Shown piece after piece: positions 23,001 through 30,624 of a stretch of DNA of 64,000 nt. Source of the DNA: Hormiphora californensis (lineage: Eukaryota > Ctenophora > Tentaculata > Cydippida > Pleurobrachiidae). The stretch lies in contig CM035362.1 of NCBI GenBank assembly GCA_020137815.1, positions 5,060,008 to 5,124,007 on the forward strand, given 5' to 3'. Position numbers and translations under genes: made by a program. How positions within the stretch are numbered: position 1 is the stretch's first letter; each line of letters begins with the position of its first letter. Under the pieces are notes generated by a model that was given only the letters and a program-made list of their open reading frames with translations, did no database searches and had not been told where the DNA came from.

Positions 23001-24267
23001 AGTGCGTCTATAAGGTGATTTTGGGGTGGGTAGTGCGTTGGTAACGAAGTTACCCCTCCCTTGCCGGCGCGGCGTGCGAAGCACGCCAAACGAAGGCCGC
23101 GAAGCGGCCTGAGTAGGGGTAACAAACCCGCTTTGATTCACTTCAAAAATTAATAGCTCCTCAACCACTCAATGAAAATGCACCAAATTTTGGTATTCCC
23201 CACCAAATTGTCTGAAAATTATAATTCTGTACTCATATTTAAAAAATTATCCCCGGAACCTTGGTTTTGAAATCAGTTTTAGGTGTTAATGATGAAAAAA
23301 ATTTTTGAAAAAGTAGGTCAGGTATGCTTAACATCATATCAAAGATCGTGGCAAAGTTTGAAGTTTCTATCTCGAAAGGTCTGGCCATCAAAATTAAAAA
23401 GGTCTTGAAGTTGAACCATTTGTACAAAACATGTTGTAACTCAGCTTCTACTTTGCCAAATTAAACCTGGTTTGAAACACTGAACTGCTAATCTATCCCT
23501 CCGAATACGGACGAAGTTTGAAACCGCCAGCTCTATTGGCCGCTCTGCAATACTTGTTTGTGTCAAAGAAATCAGGAAAGTAACGAGATTTGGTCTCGGT
23601 GTGGCCCTGTGCGCGGCTCAAACCCCTTAGCTAGAACTATGTAGTGTAGACTACAACTTTTCAGTGCTCAGTATAACGTTTTGGGCGCGCTATAAAAATA
23701 GGGCAAGCCCTTCTGATACCTCTAAACAGAGTGTGAGGTGTCTTCGATACCAAGGTAGTGCGCCTATAATGCGGCTATACTGCGTCGCGTCTATAAAAAT
23801 GCGTTTATATTGCTGTTATACTGCGTCTATATTGCGTCTATAGTGCTGCTTACGAAATTGCGTCTATATTGCGTGTGTCTATAATGCGTCTATAATGCGT
23901 TTATAATGCGTTTATAATGCGTCTATAGTACGTGGGTAATGCGTCTATAGTGCGATGCCCGCAAATGCAAAATTGCCAATCACGGCCCTAGCCCACTTTG
24001 TTATATGTTCTAAGCCTCCCAGGGCGCCCGAAACACAGTCTAGTCAGGTTGGTAACGAAATTACCCCTCTACTCTGTAGATAGGGCATTGCGATAGTAAG
24101 GCACGTTTTAGCATGCCCGCAATGTAGGGGTAATTGCGTTACCAACTAGTCAGGCAAAGCAGCAGTACCAACCTGTTCAACAACGGTGGAATCCTCTGTT
24201 TTTGGGGTGCTAGTTGAACTGCTTGTAATGGCTGCCATCTCCCTTTCAGCCGCTTCTTTCTCCAGTG
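3774..24267 (-). CDS. Gene X: unknown coiled-coil/helical protein, at least 9 exons
   Basis: Not recognised. Exons read leftwards: 24267-24173, 21605-21447, 20878-20819, 20112-20014, 16066-15900, 15545-15439, 14920-14855 and 3881-3774, with the stop at 3774. All have GT..AG borders and fit in phase except 20819 to 20112, where one base is out of step. The first visible exon starts in phase 1, so a 5' exon is missing. Seen in order: a Glu/Ala-rich helix (LEKEAAEREM); a Ser/Thr/acidic linker ending KADKKPFW; DFALENLLVGLG; a helical block with HYPKKFEMEMFKHIVMLN; an acidic/basic linker; a C-terminal helical block with GEIQSGAF, ISRLGKQIAGYQ and CSKLLKIIDEAT, ending TPAPPH. No enzyme motif or membrane segment. 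The introns (up to 11 kb) hold other genes and transposons. As assembled it sits downstream of the ARP6 5' exons, which is probably artefactual. That the exons form one gene is inferred from phase and order. Confidence 0.6.
4823..8317 (-). CDS. LINE ORF: reverse transcriptase with restriction-like endonuclease
   Basis: 1164 residues, no frame break. The N-terminal quarter holds two Myb/trihelix-like segments rich in Trp (KVWSKQENLDLVYCYY; TKWTTEMNITLVFIH) followed by Pro-rich linkers; these are likely DNA-binding. The central reverse transcriptase has SPGIDGLHAFW, RPITCLPNLWKLY, motif A FIDYQKAYDS, motif B GLFQGDSVSP, the active site YMDD and motif E YKYLGI. The C-terminus has a CCHC knuckle (CRIC then HILNGC), then RHD, and a PD-(D/E)XK-type signature KPDLV...LLIDVAVP typical of R2/R4/NeSL-type endonucleases. 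No apurinic-type endonuclease is present. The protein would nick its target and prime reverse transcription. The ATG at 8317 is the first Met of the open frame. Family placement beyond RLE-type LINE is uncertain. Confidence 0.92.
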   Translation of the reverse strand: MSTNTRKPRKVWSKQENLDLVYCYYSSNPGTSGSWKRLERLWEDKGHDPLTGAKLSSQFRSIEKSGHMVTPQEMADQRMLAGLAASGLNILPEVDLTVNDNTAGPSTSANGDTDTPPPPPPPTRAPRTKWTTEMNITLVFIHSYSQPDKRGVWNRVEERWSKTTYPSKTDDQLRSQLRSITQSGLLSPQKLMEIRTAAIADREATESARQAVLEDNPPPEAIEPPTNPVEEEGPSPNPEIRELFKKLLEEPSSIKVTDLRQVPWGKLRVAIDRLSPVIKSFETPDLTTLNTLLMAVAHVVREQMGIEAPSETTSNSPRRNKQPMWLRRLEESVAKLRSDLSRLTEMSRGTTQKFQTIDTIYRRYPLLPKKGYNESTPEDQTRTLNFWKDIWENDVGHNTEAEWLDDIQENFEAVNQQEEFQITTERVSARVKGMTNWSSPGIDGLHAFWIKHTTCLHGRIAELLNESLTTGQVPGWMTEGRTYLLLKDPKKGMSDPGNFRPITCLPNLWKLYTGMLSEDIYLHLDVNRLFPEEQKGCRKKSRGCKEQLAIDKLILRHCKRTKSSLYMAFIDYQKAYDSIPHSWILKSMEMLKINPQIIRLFETSFQQCIVNLVQSGSTLGKVHIKRGLFQGDSVSPIHFIIGLIPLSLLLAAQGRGYTISDPEAPATDIDINHRLYMDDLKLYASSKEDLQQLLAVTEKFSTDINMSFGISKCGALDIVNGVRSRMQGIDLPSGKTIPEVEDGGYKYLGILEADSILHQEMKAKVMIEYTRRVKKLLSSNLSGKNLAVAINTWAIPVIRYGAGILDWTATEAKGLDMTTRKILRRGFLKYNTDVDRLYVSRKMGGRGLQRIEDVIVREETGLVTFFNNSTDPKIKALKIAMGKEGMLTEPPEDAETLKERLETQLIEKWKSKPLHGRFLMQLEEGRCDPDATWAWLNKESLSKYTEAEIFAAQDQATRTNWLKAAIEKQPGESEKCRICNQHNESVEHILNGCQKMANGDYKHRHDRVAAALHWGMCKDYGFPAESKWWSHYAEKVLENENYKILWDFHIQTDNPIEACKPDLVLLDKIKKEALLIDVAVPKDRLVSDREMEKIEKYQELRREITRIWDLKKATVIPIVIGALGGVSPRLEKYLTAITRQLYPSQLQKSVLFNSMNTLRKVLDM
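8590..9415. repeat. 71-bp minisatellite in the LINE 5' region
   Basis: About eleven head-to-tail units. Each is made of three related 23-24-bp sub-units containing CTATCCTCT and a GGAACGGGG, GGGACGGGG or GAAGCGGGG core. It lies 5' of the LINE ORF, upstream on the minus strand, and may act as a monomeric 5' promoter array. That role is inferred only from position. Confidence 0.9.
9806..9887. repeat. (CT)n microsatellite at LINE 5' border
   Basis: About 82 bp of pure CT, directly next to the right arm of the foldback element. It corresponds to the (CT)n at 4398-4414 on the other side of the LINE. Confidence 0.95.
10131..10200 (-). tRNA. tRNA-like sequence, probably a pseudogene
   Basis: On the minus strand the first and last seven bases pair (GTTTGAT with GTCAAAC). 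A four-base D stem GCTT/AAGC closes a loop containing TTGG, and a T arm with TTCAATT fits the B box. The anticodon stem has one clear mismatch, position 33 is A instead of T, and one T-stem pair is broken. It could be a decayed tRNA or a SINE head. No anticodon is claimed. Confidence 0.45.
10260..12137 (+). CDS. Secreted or receptor protein with a sushi/CCP domain, incomplete
   Basis: Three exons: 10260-10308 encodes a signal peptide (MRSIPVLFLTVIATAS); 10440-10831 a beta-rich domain; 11940-12137 a sushi/CCP module. Phases agree at both junctions. In exon 2 the frame breaks near 10680 (stop TAG); reading on in another frame gives VIHCNGENVLEFAFSE, CSDNWQGE and IDTASLRFR, so a 1-bp indel or real damage is present. 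The second domain (WRLTKTGG, then NVLEF, then FYGIDTASLRFR) resembles a lectin-like extracellular module found in invertebrate receptors; I do not name it with confidence. The sushi domain shows ACQTP, IGSVLEMGCEAGW, SITC and RPDCVQP with four cysteines. Exon 3 ends at a GTTCCT donor in phase 1 or runs to an early stop. Further exons were not found. The GPCR fragment at 18.2 kb lies on the same strand and could belong to it, but nothing shows this. Confidence 0.6.
10890..11549 (-). mobile_element. 3' fragment of a second LINE (RT C-terminus)
   Basis: An open frame of 219 residues matching the post-RT thumb region of non-LTR retrotransposons: DIERRCILANIAF, a KLYEAQVVSVMLYNC block, CHRKHLRSILKI, RWQMFGHILR. 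There is no RT core, so it is a 5'-truncated insertion, typical of LINEs. It lies in the intron between exons 2 and 3 of the sushi-domain gene, on the opposite strand. Confidence 0.8.
11740..11848. mobile_element. hAT-like MITE family 1
   Basis: Complete 109-bp palindromic copy with CAGGAACCGACCGA and TCGGTCGGTTCCTG ends and a CACGTG core. It is flanked by CTTAAGAC / CTTTAGAC, an 8-bp target duplication with one mismatch. Confidence 0.88.
12151..14426. mobile_element. 2.3-kb foldback element with microsatellite core
   Basis: The ends are inverted repeats: TTGAAATTAGTGGGCCG at 12151 and CGGCCCACTAATTTCAAA at 14409-14426, followed inward by related ACCTTTTCGG and TTTTAACC(A/G)GT blocks. The interior holds (GA)n and CT-rich tracts (12495-13020), G/C/T homopolymer runs, a second inverted block around 13200-13810 and (CT)n at 13946-13999. 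No gene seen; long frames here are low-complexity. Confidence 0.65.
14427..14854. other. AT-rich intron of gene X with poly-C run
   Basis: No coding signal. A run of about 19 C lies near 14746-14764. Confidence 0.5.
15231..15287. mobile_element. Pogo/Tigger-like mini-MITE
   Basis: 57 bp, essentially two terminal repeats (CCCCGATTTACCGG and CCGGTAAATCGGGGTCCGAC) flanked by TA. Same family as the elements at 29201 and 53254. Confidence 0.7.
15293..15401. mobile_element. hAT-like MITE family 1
   Basis: Complete 109-bp copy with flanking CTGTACAA / CTGTATAA (8 bp, one mismatch), in an intron of gene X. It adjoins the pogo-like mini-MITE, whose end lies in the left target duplication. Confidence 0.88.
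16197..17588. mobile_element. 1.4-kb near-perfect palindromic element with TA duplication
   Basis: Begins AGGGTACGCTAACCAAAAAT and ends with its reverse complement, flanked by TA on both sides (16195-16196, 17589-17590), as for Tc1/mariner-type insertions. The arms are nearly identical over about 690 bp and meet near 16900-16980. No ORF, so it is non-autonomous. It lies in an intron of gene X. Confidence 0.85.
17600..17690. repeat. CT-rich microsatellite
   Basis: Imperfect (CT)n and (CTTT)n tract directly after the palindromic element. Confidence 0.85.
17736..17822. repeat. Short inverted repeat
   Basis: Inverted copies of TTTGTTC.ACTGATTTTAT (around 17746-17775 and 17788-17820) form a hairpin about 30 bp per arm. 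It is probably a small MITE remnant. Confidence 0.55.
18240..19486 (+). pseudogene. Class A GPCR fragment (TM4-TM7), interrupted by a MITE
   Basis: The plus strand encodes TM4 (ISILIFIAVSFAVAPII), a long extracellular loop 2 with a cysteine before FKFFVLPDD, TM5 (FVWLYISLHFVCFLTVAV), then TM6 with the conserved C-W-x-P (ATDFCCWMPFLICC) and TM7 with an NPxxY-type motif (ILPINAVINPLLYN), followed by a short Cys-containing tail ending at TAA 19486. The TM6/TM7 motifs resemble relaxin/LGR-type receptors. A 505-bp MITE (18702-19206) splits the third intracellular loop. Removing it with one copy of its TAATC duplication gives a continuous frame through GSNLASKLNQKIMLVCATD. TM1-TM3 are not visible upstream, so this is a 5'-incomplete receptor; with the MITE in place, stops follow within about 20 codons. 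Confidence 0.75.
18702..19206. mobile_element. CACTA-like MITE inside the GPCR coding sequence
   Basis: Ends CACTATGTGGTCA and TGACCACATAGTG (13-bp inverted repeat), with TAATC on both sides (18697-18701, 19207-19211). CACTA termini suggest the EnSpm/CACTA superfamily, though its target duplications are usually about 3 bp. The subterminal parts are also inverted (TGTCCGATAGG / CCTATCGGACA). No ORF. Confidence 0.8.
20142..20250. mobile_element. hAT-like MITE family 1
   Basis: Complete 109-bp copy with flanks ATACAGAG / ATACAGAA (8-bp duplication, one mismatch). It lies 30 bp upstream (minus strand) of gene X exon 20112-20014. Confidence 0.88.
21710..23977. mobile_element. MULE-like foldback element with TATAGACGCA repeats
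   Basis: Ends GGCAATTTTGCATTTGCGGG and its reverse complement, flanked by an exact 9-bp duplication AATCACGGC (21701-21709, 23978-23986), the size typical of Mutator-like elements. The arms of more than 500 bp consist largely of TATAGACGCA-type repeats, in opposite orientation left and right. The centre (22260-22720) is a GGGA/CCCT low-complexity palindrome. The right arm carries a separate 717-bp insertion (23038-23754). No transposase. It occupies the gene X intron between exons 24173 and 21605. Confidence 0.85.
23038..23754. mobile_element. hAT-like element family 2, nested in the MULE-like element
   Basis: Starts TTGGTAACGAAGTTACCCCT and ends with the approximate inverted repeat CTTCGATACCAA. 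It is flanked by an exact 8-bp duplication GTAGTGCG (23030-23037, 23755-23762), and the uninterrupted left arm of the host element confirms the empty site. No ORF of note. Confidence 0.8.
24049..24146. mobile_element. hAT-like MITE family 2
   Basis: 98 bp, TTGGTAACGAAATTACCCCT to AGGGGTAATTGCGTTACCAA, flanked by exact 8-bp duplications TAGTCAGG (24041-24048, 24147-24154). It lies 18 bp downstream, on the minus strand, of gene X exon 24267-24173. Confidence 0.85.
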
Positions 24268-24639
24268 CTGATAAGTGAGATATGTGTGTGTGAGAGTTTC
24301 GTATTAGACACACTTTGTTTTTATTCGGTGAAATGCTAGATCACAATATGTCACGTGATGCCCATATATGGTATAAGTGGGAGAGAACCTAGGGAGGGGA
24401 TTTGATAGCTGAAGCGACGATATATTTAGTTAAGCTCAGATTAGTCTAACAAAATTCCAACAATTTCCACCCCTTCCCAGAAAGGCACCACGATTTGACA
24501 GCTGCAGAGTATTGATAAGTTCAGTTAATCCTTGTTTTCCAACTTTGTATGGACAGAGGGGGCCCGGGGCAGTTACATACATCCCCTTCCACCAACTTTT
24601 GACAAATGAGATGTTTTTTGAGTAACAGTGCAGATTACC

Positions 24640-25036
24640 CAAAGTGGGGAATACCCACTGGCTGGATTACCCATTAGTAGTGGGAAAACTGTGAATTTCA
24701 ACCCCTTTGTAACAGTCACGTGACCAGTGGTCATGTGACTGTTACAGTTGAACACGTGACTGATACAAATGTCACATAGCTGTTACAGTTGTACTTCCGG
24801 GTGACAGCACGTGATTAATGTACTTCCGGGTCAGCCAAGTGACTTGTACCGTGTGACAGCACGTGATTAATGTACTTCCGGGTCAGCCAAACGGAGTACA
24901 TAGCGCGACAGCCAAACGGAGTATATGTCACGTGACAGCTAGACACTAAGCGACAGCCAAACGGAGTATATGTCACACGGTACAAGTCACTTGACTGACC
25001 CGGAAGTACATTAATCACGTGCTGTCACCCGGAAGT
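24640..25036. repeat. Inverted-repeat complex at the left inversion border
   Basis: Contains GTAACAGTCACGTGACCAGT and its inverse, and inverted copies of GTACTTCCGGGTCAGCCAAG around a centre near 24900. The part 24675-24785 recurs nearly unchanged at 47160-47280. Confidence 0.75.
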
Positions 25037-25040
25037 ACAA

Positions 25041-25096
25041 CGTGACTGGTTATCAGCCAATCAGGGACCAGTATTTCCTGATTCGGTCGGTTCTTG
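25041..25096. mobile_element. hAT-like MITE family 1, right half
   Basis: CGTGACTGGTTATCAGCCAA to CGGTCGGTTCTTG; the left half is missing and is replaced by the inverted-repeat complex. Confidence 0.75.
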
Positions 25097-25224
25097 GTAC
25101 GGAGTTTAGTACTGCATCAGTACTGCGTTAATAGTATTTAATAGTTTAAACTGTGCCCACTTAATACAGTGTTTAATACAGTGTTGCAACATGCTGCCAC
25201 TGTAGTTTGTACTTCTACACCCAC

Positions 25225-25879
25225 CTGACGGGTTGAGTTTCAGGTGATCGTTAAATGTTGAATCCCAAATCGTCTTCTGTGTCTGCCAATTTAGAAGATA
25301 ACCCTGTGAAATACAATATCTAATGGATCAATTAGCAAGCTAGTTAAACAATTAACATGAATTTTAACAGCCCGCATAAAGCGTTGTCCACGACGTCTAA
25401 GACGCCATTCGCTGACATCGAATGCTTTTTTGTGCGACTTGGACGTCGTGGACAGAGATGAAGCAAACCTTCTGAAAGGTGTAGTGATGTGAATACTGCT
25501 CATATCTGACACTTCTCAATGCTCTTCCCCACAAACGTGTGCCTCCTATCTTTTGGTCTCATTACCCATTGTGGATGATATCAGGAGATTTATCTGTCTT
25601 AAAACCTGGTAGGAAACAGAAAATTTCAGCAGGAACCAACCGACACTTGTAAAGACACCATCAGAACTCTGATTTAGTCACGTGACTGGTTATAAGCCAA
25701 TCAGGGACCAGTAATTCCTGATTCGGTCGGTTCTTGCTTAATTTGATGGTTTGTTTGCTAAGTTGGTATCTTTTTGTTCTCCTACATTCGATGATTACTT
25801 TACAGAAGTAATCGGTTTGATTCTAACCTGTTTTCATAGTGTAACTTCCATTGTCGAGGATAAGTACCTTTTCCACCAT
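25225..25879 (-). CDS. ACTR6: ARP6, first three exons (separated from the rest)
   Basis: Minus-strand exons 25879-25828, 25605-25469 and 25303-25225 encode the N-terminus of actin-related protein 6, a nuclear subunit of SWR1/SRCAP that helps deposit H2A.Z. Exon 1 starts MVEKVLILDNGSYTMKTG, the actin-fold phosphate-1 loop. Exon 3 reads GYLLNWQTQKTIWD, matching the ARP6 GYLVNW segment, and ends in phase 1 after NPS. Exon 2 has the right splice sites and length (137 nt) but needs two compensating frame changes (HTFVGKSIEKCQ and YSHHYTFQK lie in different frames). The next expected segment, DTNFIVTEP, is at 47502 on the plus strand in matching phase. As assembled this half runs into gene X instead. 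Confidence 0.82.
25630..25736. mobile_element. hAT-like MITE family 1 in ARP6 intron 1
   Basis: CAGGAACCAACCGAC to TCGGTCGGTTCTTG, 107 bp, 25 bp upstream (minus strand) of the ARP6 exon 2 start. No clear target duplication was seen. Confidence 0.8.
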
Positions 25880-26283
25880 TGTGATCGATTTTGCTAAAAA
25901 CAGTGGTAAGAGTGAGAGTGATTGTCTGAATTTGGAGAAGAAATAGGTTATAGGCAGGTTACAAGTAATAAGTATGATAAATGGACCAACTTACAAAAAA
26001 AGAACCCGGGCATGTTAACCACAAATACTCGAGTACTTTGTATCAAAAGACGTGTGAGGGTAAACATACCCGAACTTACCGGCACAGCACTTGTATATAT
26101 ACCCCAAACACTTAAAGTACCCGAACTTTTTTGTAAGTTGCTCTGAAATATTAAACATGAAAAATGAAAATACATACCACTTCGTAAACTATAATTAATA
26201 AATAAATAGTAAATGCTTAATGAACATTGATGTTCATTAAGCATTTACATAAATAAACTGATTGACAGTGTTGGTACTAAATA

Positions 26284-26480
26284 CAGATTTTTTGAAGTTG
26301 TCACCTCCGGGGTGGCGTGTGAGTTTTTATTTGATTTATTATCCAATTTCGTCAAACAAAAACTTATGCTCTTTCCGATGATTATATGCGGCTTTTTGCC
26401 GAAAAGTGAGCGCAAATGAGGGCTGTCACGCACAAATACGACGCCGAACATGAAAAGTGGACAACTTCAAAAAATCCGAC
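26284..26480. mobile_element. MITE with GATTTTTTGAAGTTGTC ends
   Basis: Inverted ends GATTTTTTGAAGTTGTC (about 26286) and GACAACTTCAAAAAATC (about 26460-26478), about 195 bp. Related copies lie at 30286-30535 and 46040-46355, each just 3' of a zinc-finger gene, so the element was probably copied with the gene array. Confidence 0.65.
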
Positions 26481-26513
26481 TATAGAAAGACCTCACAATT
26501 TCCATTTGATCTA

Positions 26514-27308
26514 TTAGAGTCTCTTTGGGCAGGTTATCTCATGAGATCTCAATGGGTCTAATTGTGCAAACTTATCCCCACAGAGAGAACATGAAAAGGG
26601 CTTCTCACCAGTGTGTATCCTCATATGCCTATTCAAGTTTCCTGCCTGTGTAAATCCCATTCCACACTCCTTACATTTGAATGGTCGATCACCAGTGTGA
26701 ATTCGTTGATGAACTATATAGTAGCTAGAATGGGAAAACCTCTTCCCACACTCCTTACATTTGTAGGGTTTATCTCCAGTATGTACTCGTTTGTGTTTAG
26801 TAAGAGCAGAATTTACTTGAATGACATGGGACAAATGGAACATTTATGTTCGTGTTCTGAGTGGGATGTTTTGATGTGCTCTTCTAGATTCTCTCGTGGT
26901 ACTCTTAATCCACACTTTCCTACCCGACAAGAAATCATGCACTGTTTGTTATGGGTTGTTTTGTGATATTTAAGATTAATTAACCATTTGAACCTTTTTC
27001 CACATTCATCACATTCAAAGGGTCTATCACCACTGTGTTTCCCGTTGTGTCGAAAAAGGTCTGCTTTCAATTTAAAAGCAGTCGGACAAACATCACACCG
27101 GTGTTTTCTATCTGATGGGTCAATTCTAACGTGCTCGAACAAGTCCTGCTCTGATGGTTTGAAAACTGAACACCCTCTGATTTTACACTGGAAATACGAA
27201 CTCTGCTCATTTGCTTCATTGGCAACTTTGGAAGTGTGTTCCCAATCATCAGTTGAATTGGAGGAAGACGCATTTTCCAGTACCGCGACCAAGTTTCCTT
27301 TTTGCCAT
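26514..27308 (-). pseudogene. Zinc-finger array copy A (internally deleted)
   Basis: Starts like other copies (MAKRKLGRGTG), but the first exon is fused directly to the acidic part of exon 2, losing about 1 kb and the reading frame. The body keeps the eight-finger layout: [68 protein letters not shown] and a last C2HC finger ending HEITC. A frame break separates fingers 5 and 6 (after CPMSFK). Stop at 26514. It may be a pseudogene or carry assembly indels; the exon 1 deletion is real sequence loss. Confidence 0.75.
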
Positions 27309-27546
27309 ACTCTGTGGGAAAAATAGGTATTATTAGTTTTTAATTGTAAAAGAAGTAGGTTAGAGACAGACTAGAATAAACGACAGCTTTGTAAGATTAC
27401 AAATTAAAAATATGATAATTACACTATCATTAACTATGAAACCCTCATACACATAGTTTAGCACTACACGCTTTGAATACCGTTTTTCTACTACAAGCAC
27501 CACTGTCACTTTCAGACGCAATAAATTCATAAAGACGGATATAATT

Positions 27547-29063
27547 TTAGAGTTTCTTTGAGCAGGATATTTCGTGAAGCCTCAGGGAAGTTGTCTGAGG
27601 GAATTTTTCGCCACAGAGAGTACATGAAAAGGGCTTCTCGCCAGTGTGTGTCCTGATATGCGTCTTCAAGTTTCCTGACTGTTTAAATACCATTCCACAG
27701 ACCTTACATTTGAATGGTCGCTCACCAGTATGAATCCGTTGATGCTTTTTACAATCTGAAAGATGGGAAAACTTCTTCCCACACTCCTCACATTTGTATG
27801 GTTTATCTCCAGCATGTACTCGTTTGTGTGCAATAAGACGAGAATTACACTTGAATGACATTGGACACATGGAACATTTATGTCCGTATTCTGGATGGGC
27901 TGTTTTGACATGCTCTTCTAGATTCTCTCGGGGCACTCTTAGTCCACACTTTCTAACCCGACAAGAAATCATCCGCTGTTCGTTGTGAGTAAGTTTGTGA
28001 CTTTGAAGATATTTTTTCAATTTGAACCTTTTTCCACATTGCATCATCACACCCAAAGGGTTTATCACTACTGTGGATTCTGCTGTGACAAATCAAGTTT
28101 TTCTTCACTTCAAAAGCAGTCGGACAAATATTACACCGGAATTTTCTATCCAAGTGGTCAATTCTAACGTGCTCGAACAAGTCCTGCTCCGATGGTTTTT
28201 AACCGAACACCCCCTGATTTTACACTGGAAATACGAACTCTGCTCATTTGTTTCATTGACAACTTTGGAAGTATGTTCCCTATCATCACTGGAATGGGAG
28301 GAAGAATCAGGGGAAGAAGGTTCCTGGATTGTATTAGTTTTAGCTCGTTTAATTCTGGTAGATGTCCTAAGAGATCCTGATTTTAAAGAAACAGGCTGGT
28401 TAGATGGTTGAGGAAGGGTTTCCTGGGAAAGGTTTGGTGAAGTTGGTTGGTGGATACAATTTATCTCATCGTCTTCACTGGAGTCACTGAGATCTGTAAG
28501 ACCCAACATCATGTCATCTTCAGAGCTGCTAACCTCCTCCTCCTCACCACCAGATTCACCCAGACAATCATCTTCGTCTGAACACTCATCATCATCTGAG
28601 GTGTCGTCATCTGAAACAGGTGAAATTGGTCAAATGACACTGTGTACAAGGGGTGTGGAGCAAGAATGAAACGAGAACAGAGTAAATGATAGTGAGATGA
28701 AAGAAGCTTACCATTATCAGAAGACACAATAATTGGTGAAGCAGTAGAAGTAGCAGGAATTAAGTTTGTGGCACCATCCCCGGTTTGAGTACCAACCTCC
28801 ACCAACAAGGCTGTTTTAACAAGTCGGTACCCTAAACCCAAATGGTGAGTACCCGATGTTCCGCAACCCGAACATGTGAATAAAATGCTGTTCGAAGATA
28901 TAATTAAACTCTTGGAGTCAGTGCAGGGCGTTTCGATCTCTGGTTTGCTTTCCACCTCGATTTGTTCCGTTTTCAGGAGGGCAGGAATGAGGAATTTCCT
29001 GGGTGATTTTGAGATGCTTTTCGCTGAACTTTCAGTACCAGATCTTAGTTTTCCTTTTGCCAT
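27547..29063 (-). CDS. C2H2 zinc-finger gene copy B
   Basis: Two exons, 29063-28712 and 28610-27547, joined by a 101-bp GT..AG intron in phase 1. Exon 1 encodes a domain found only in this array as far as I can tell: a basic start, [10 protein letters not shown], a CxxC pair (CSGCGTSG) and [10 protein letters not shown]. Exon 2 opens with an acidic stretch ([13 protein letters not shown]), a basic [10 protein letters not shown] likely to be nuclear-targeting, then eight fingers; 1 and 4 are atypical ([18 protein letters not shown]), 5-7 have classical HTGDKPY/HTGERPF linkers, and 8 ends in Cys (HEISC). Two breaks, after RGCSV and in finger 3 (near 28050), interrupt the frame, yet the fingers are otherwise intact. 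Likely nuclear DNA-binding. The stop follows SCSKKL. Confidence 0.75.
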
Positions 29064-29200
29064 ACCTTATATGGGAGAAAAAATGTTTTTTTAGTCTGAA
29101 CTTGGACATGAAATAGGTTAAGGGCAGAGGGGGGGGGGGTTCGAGGGTCAGGTTAAGATAAACGTCAACTTTGTAAGATCACAAATTAAAATTTAAAGTA

Positions 29201-30274
29201 CAGTCGGACCCCGATTTAACGGCCCCCGATTTAGCGGCACCCCGATTTAACGGCAGGATAAATTTCCCCCAAAATTTTTTTTGAAAATTTTTCAAAGGTC
29301 CGTGTATCAACTACGTCCTAATCGTGTTTTGGATCGGTGCATCTTATTACATGTCTTGCTGGTAATTAGACGGTTCGAAACGAACAGATATGTGATCCCC
29401 ATGGGGCCCATTGAATCGCGATTTTGACGCTTGGTAAACTGGCCCCATGGCCATGGGGATCACGTATCGGTTCGTTTCGAACCGTCTAATTAGCGACAGG
29501 ACGTGCGATAAGATGCACTGATTCGAAACACGATTCAGACGTGGTTGATAGGTATACCTATGAAAAATTTTCATAACTTTTTTTGCAAAATTTTACAGAA
29601 TGATTGTCAATGCTTTGATCGGTGCTCCCCATGAATTTTCAGAGAAAAAGATATTTTGAGATTCGAATTCTTCCTCACCCCGCTTAAAGTGCTCCGATTC
29701 GGCATGGTGTTACGTATCGGTTCGTTTCGAACCGTCTAATTAGCGACAGGACATGCGATAAGATGCACTGATTCGATTAACGATTCAGACGTGGTTGATA
29801 TAGTACCTTACAGTGGTCATCCGACATATTCCGACGTGAAATTCGACCTGAATCTCGACCTGGAATGAGGCGCGCATCAGAGAGATGTGCCACAGTAAGC
29901 AAATGATGTCGGGCTTCAACTCTTCTCTCTCGTTAGTCTTTGTGTCTTTCTCACTACGAATGCGCGCCTCATTCCAGGTCGAGATTCAGGTCGAATTTCA
30001 CGTCGAGGTATGGCAATTATGTCGGATGACCACTGTTAGAAAGTTTTTCATAACTTTTTTTGAAATTTGAAAAAAAAAATTTTCTTTTTCTAACCAGAAA
30101 TATCATGTAATCAATACATGGACATTGCATTTAATACTAGGAGTGTTTAGTATAGCATTTTGGACAAAAATAGGGTTTTATGGGCCAAAATGCTCTACCC
30201 CGATTTAACGGACACCCCGATTTAACGGACAAAACCCTTTCCCCCGAGGGTGCCGTTAAATCGGGGTCCGACTG
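29201..30274. mobile_element. Pogo/Tigger-like non-autonomous element
   Basis: Ends CAGTCGGACCCCGATTTAAC and its reverse complement, flanked by TA (29199-29200, 30275-30276). Subterminal copies of CCCCGATTTA repeat inside both ends. The interior holds further inverted blocks around GGTTCGAAACGAAC and ATTCCAGGTCGAGATTCAGG. No transposase frame. Such termini and TA duplication are typical of pogo/Tigger elements. Confidence 0.85.
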
Positions 30275-30285
30275 TAATATAAATT

Positions 30286-30535
30286 CGGATTTTTTGAAAT
30301 TATCATCCCCCTTTTCATGCATGGCCTTGTATTTGCGCGTGACAGCTCCCACTTGCTCTCACTTTTCAGCAAAAAGCCGCAAACCATTGGAAAGAGCATA
30401 ATTTTTGGAGTCCGTAAAAGTTTTGTTTGACGAAATTGGTCAAGAAACAAAGGCGTGAGAGCAAAAACAAGTTTCCAACATGCAAATAAAAACGTGCGCG
30501 CCACCCAGGGGGGTGAAAATTTCAAAAAATCCGAC
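30286..30535. mobile_element. MITE with GATTTTTTGAAATTATC ends
   Basis: Same family as 26284-26480; inverted ends CGGATTTTTTGAAATT and AATTTCAAAAAATCCG. Confidence 0.6.
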
Positions 30536-30624
30536 TTTAATATTTAAATGCCCTGATTAACTAATAAACCATCATGCTCTACGTTTAGCACTACAAGTTT
30601 TGAATACCATTTTATAAAGTATAA

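Noticed and set aside
24173-25879. One gene made of ARP6 exons 1-3 followed by gene X exons
   Set aside because: Splice phase would allow it, but homology demands that DTNFIVTEP follow, and this is found intact at 47502.
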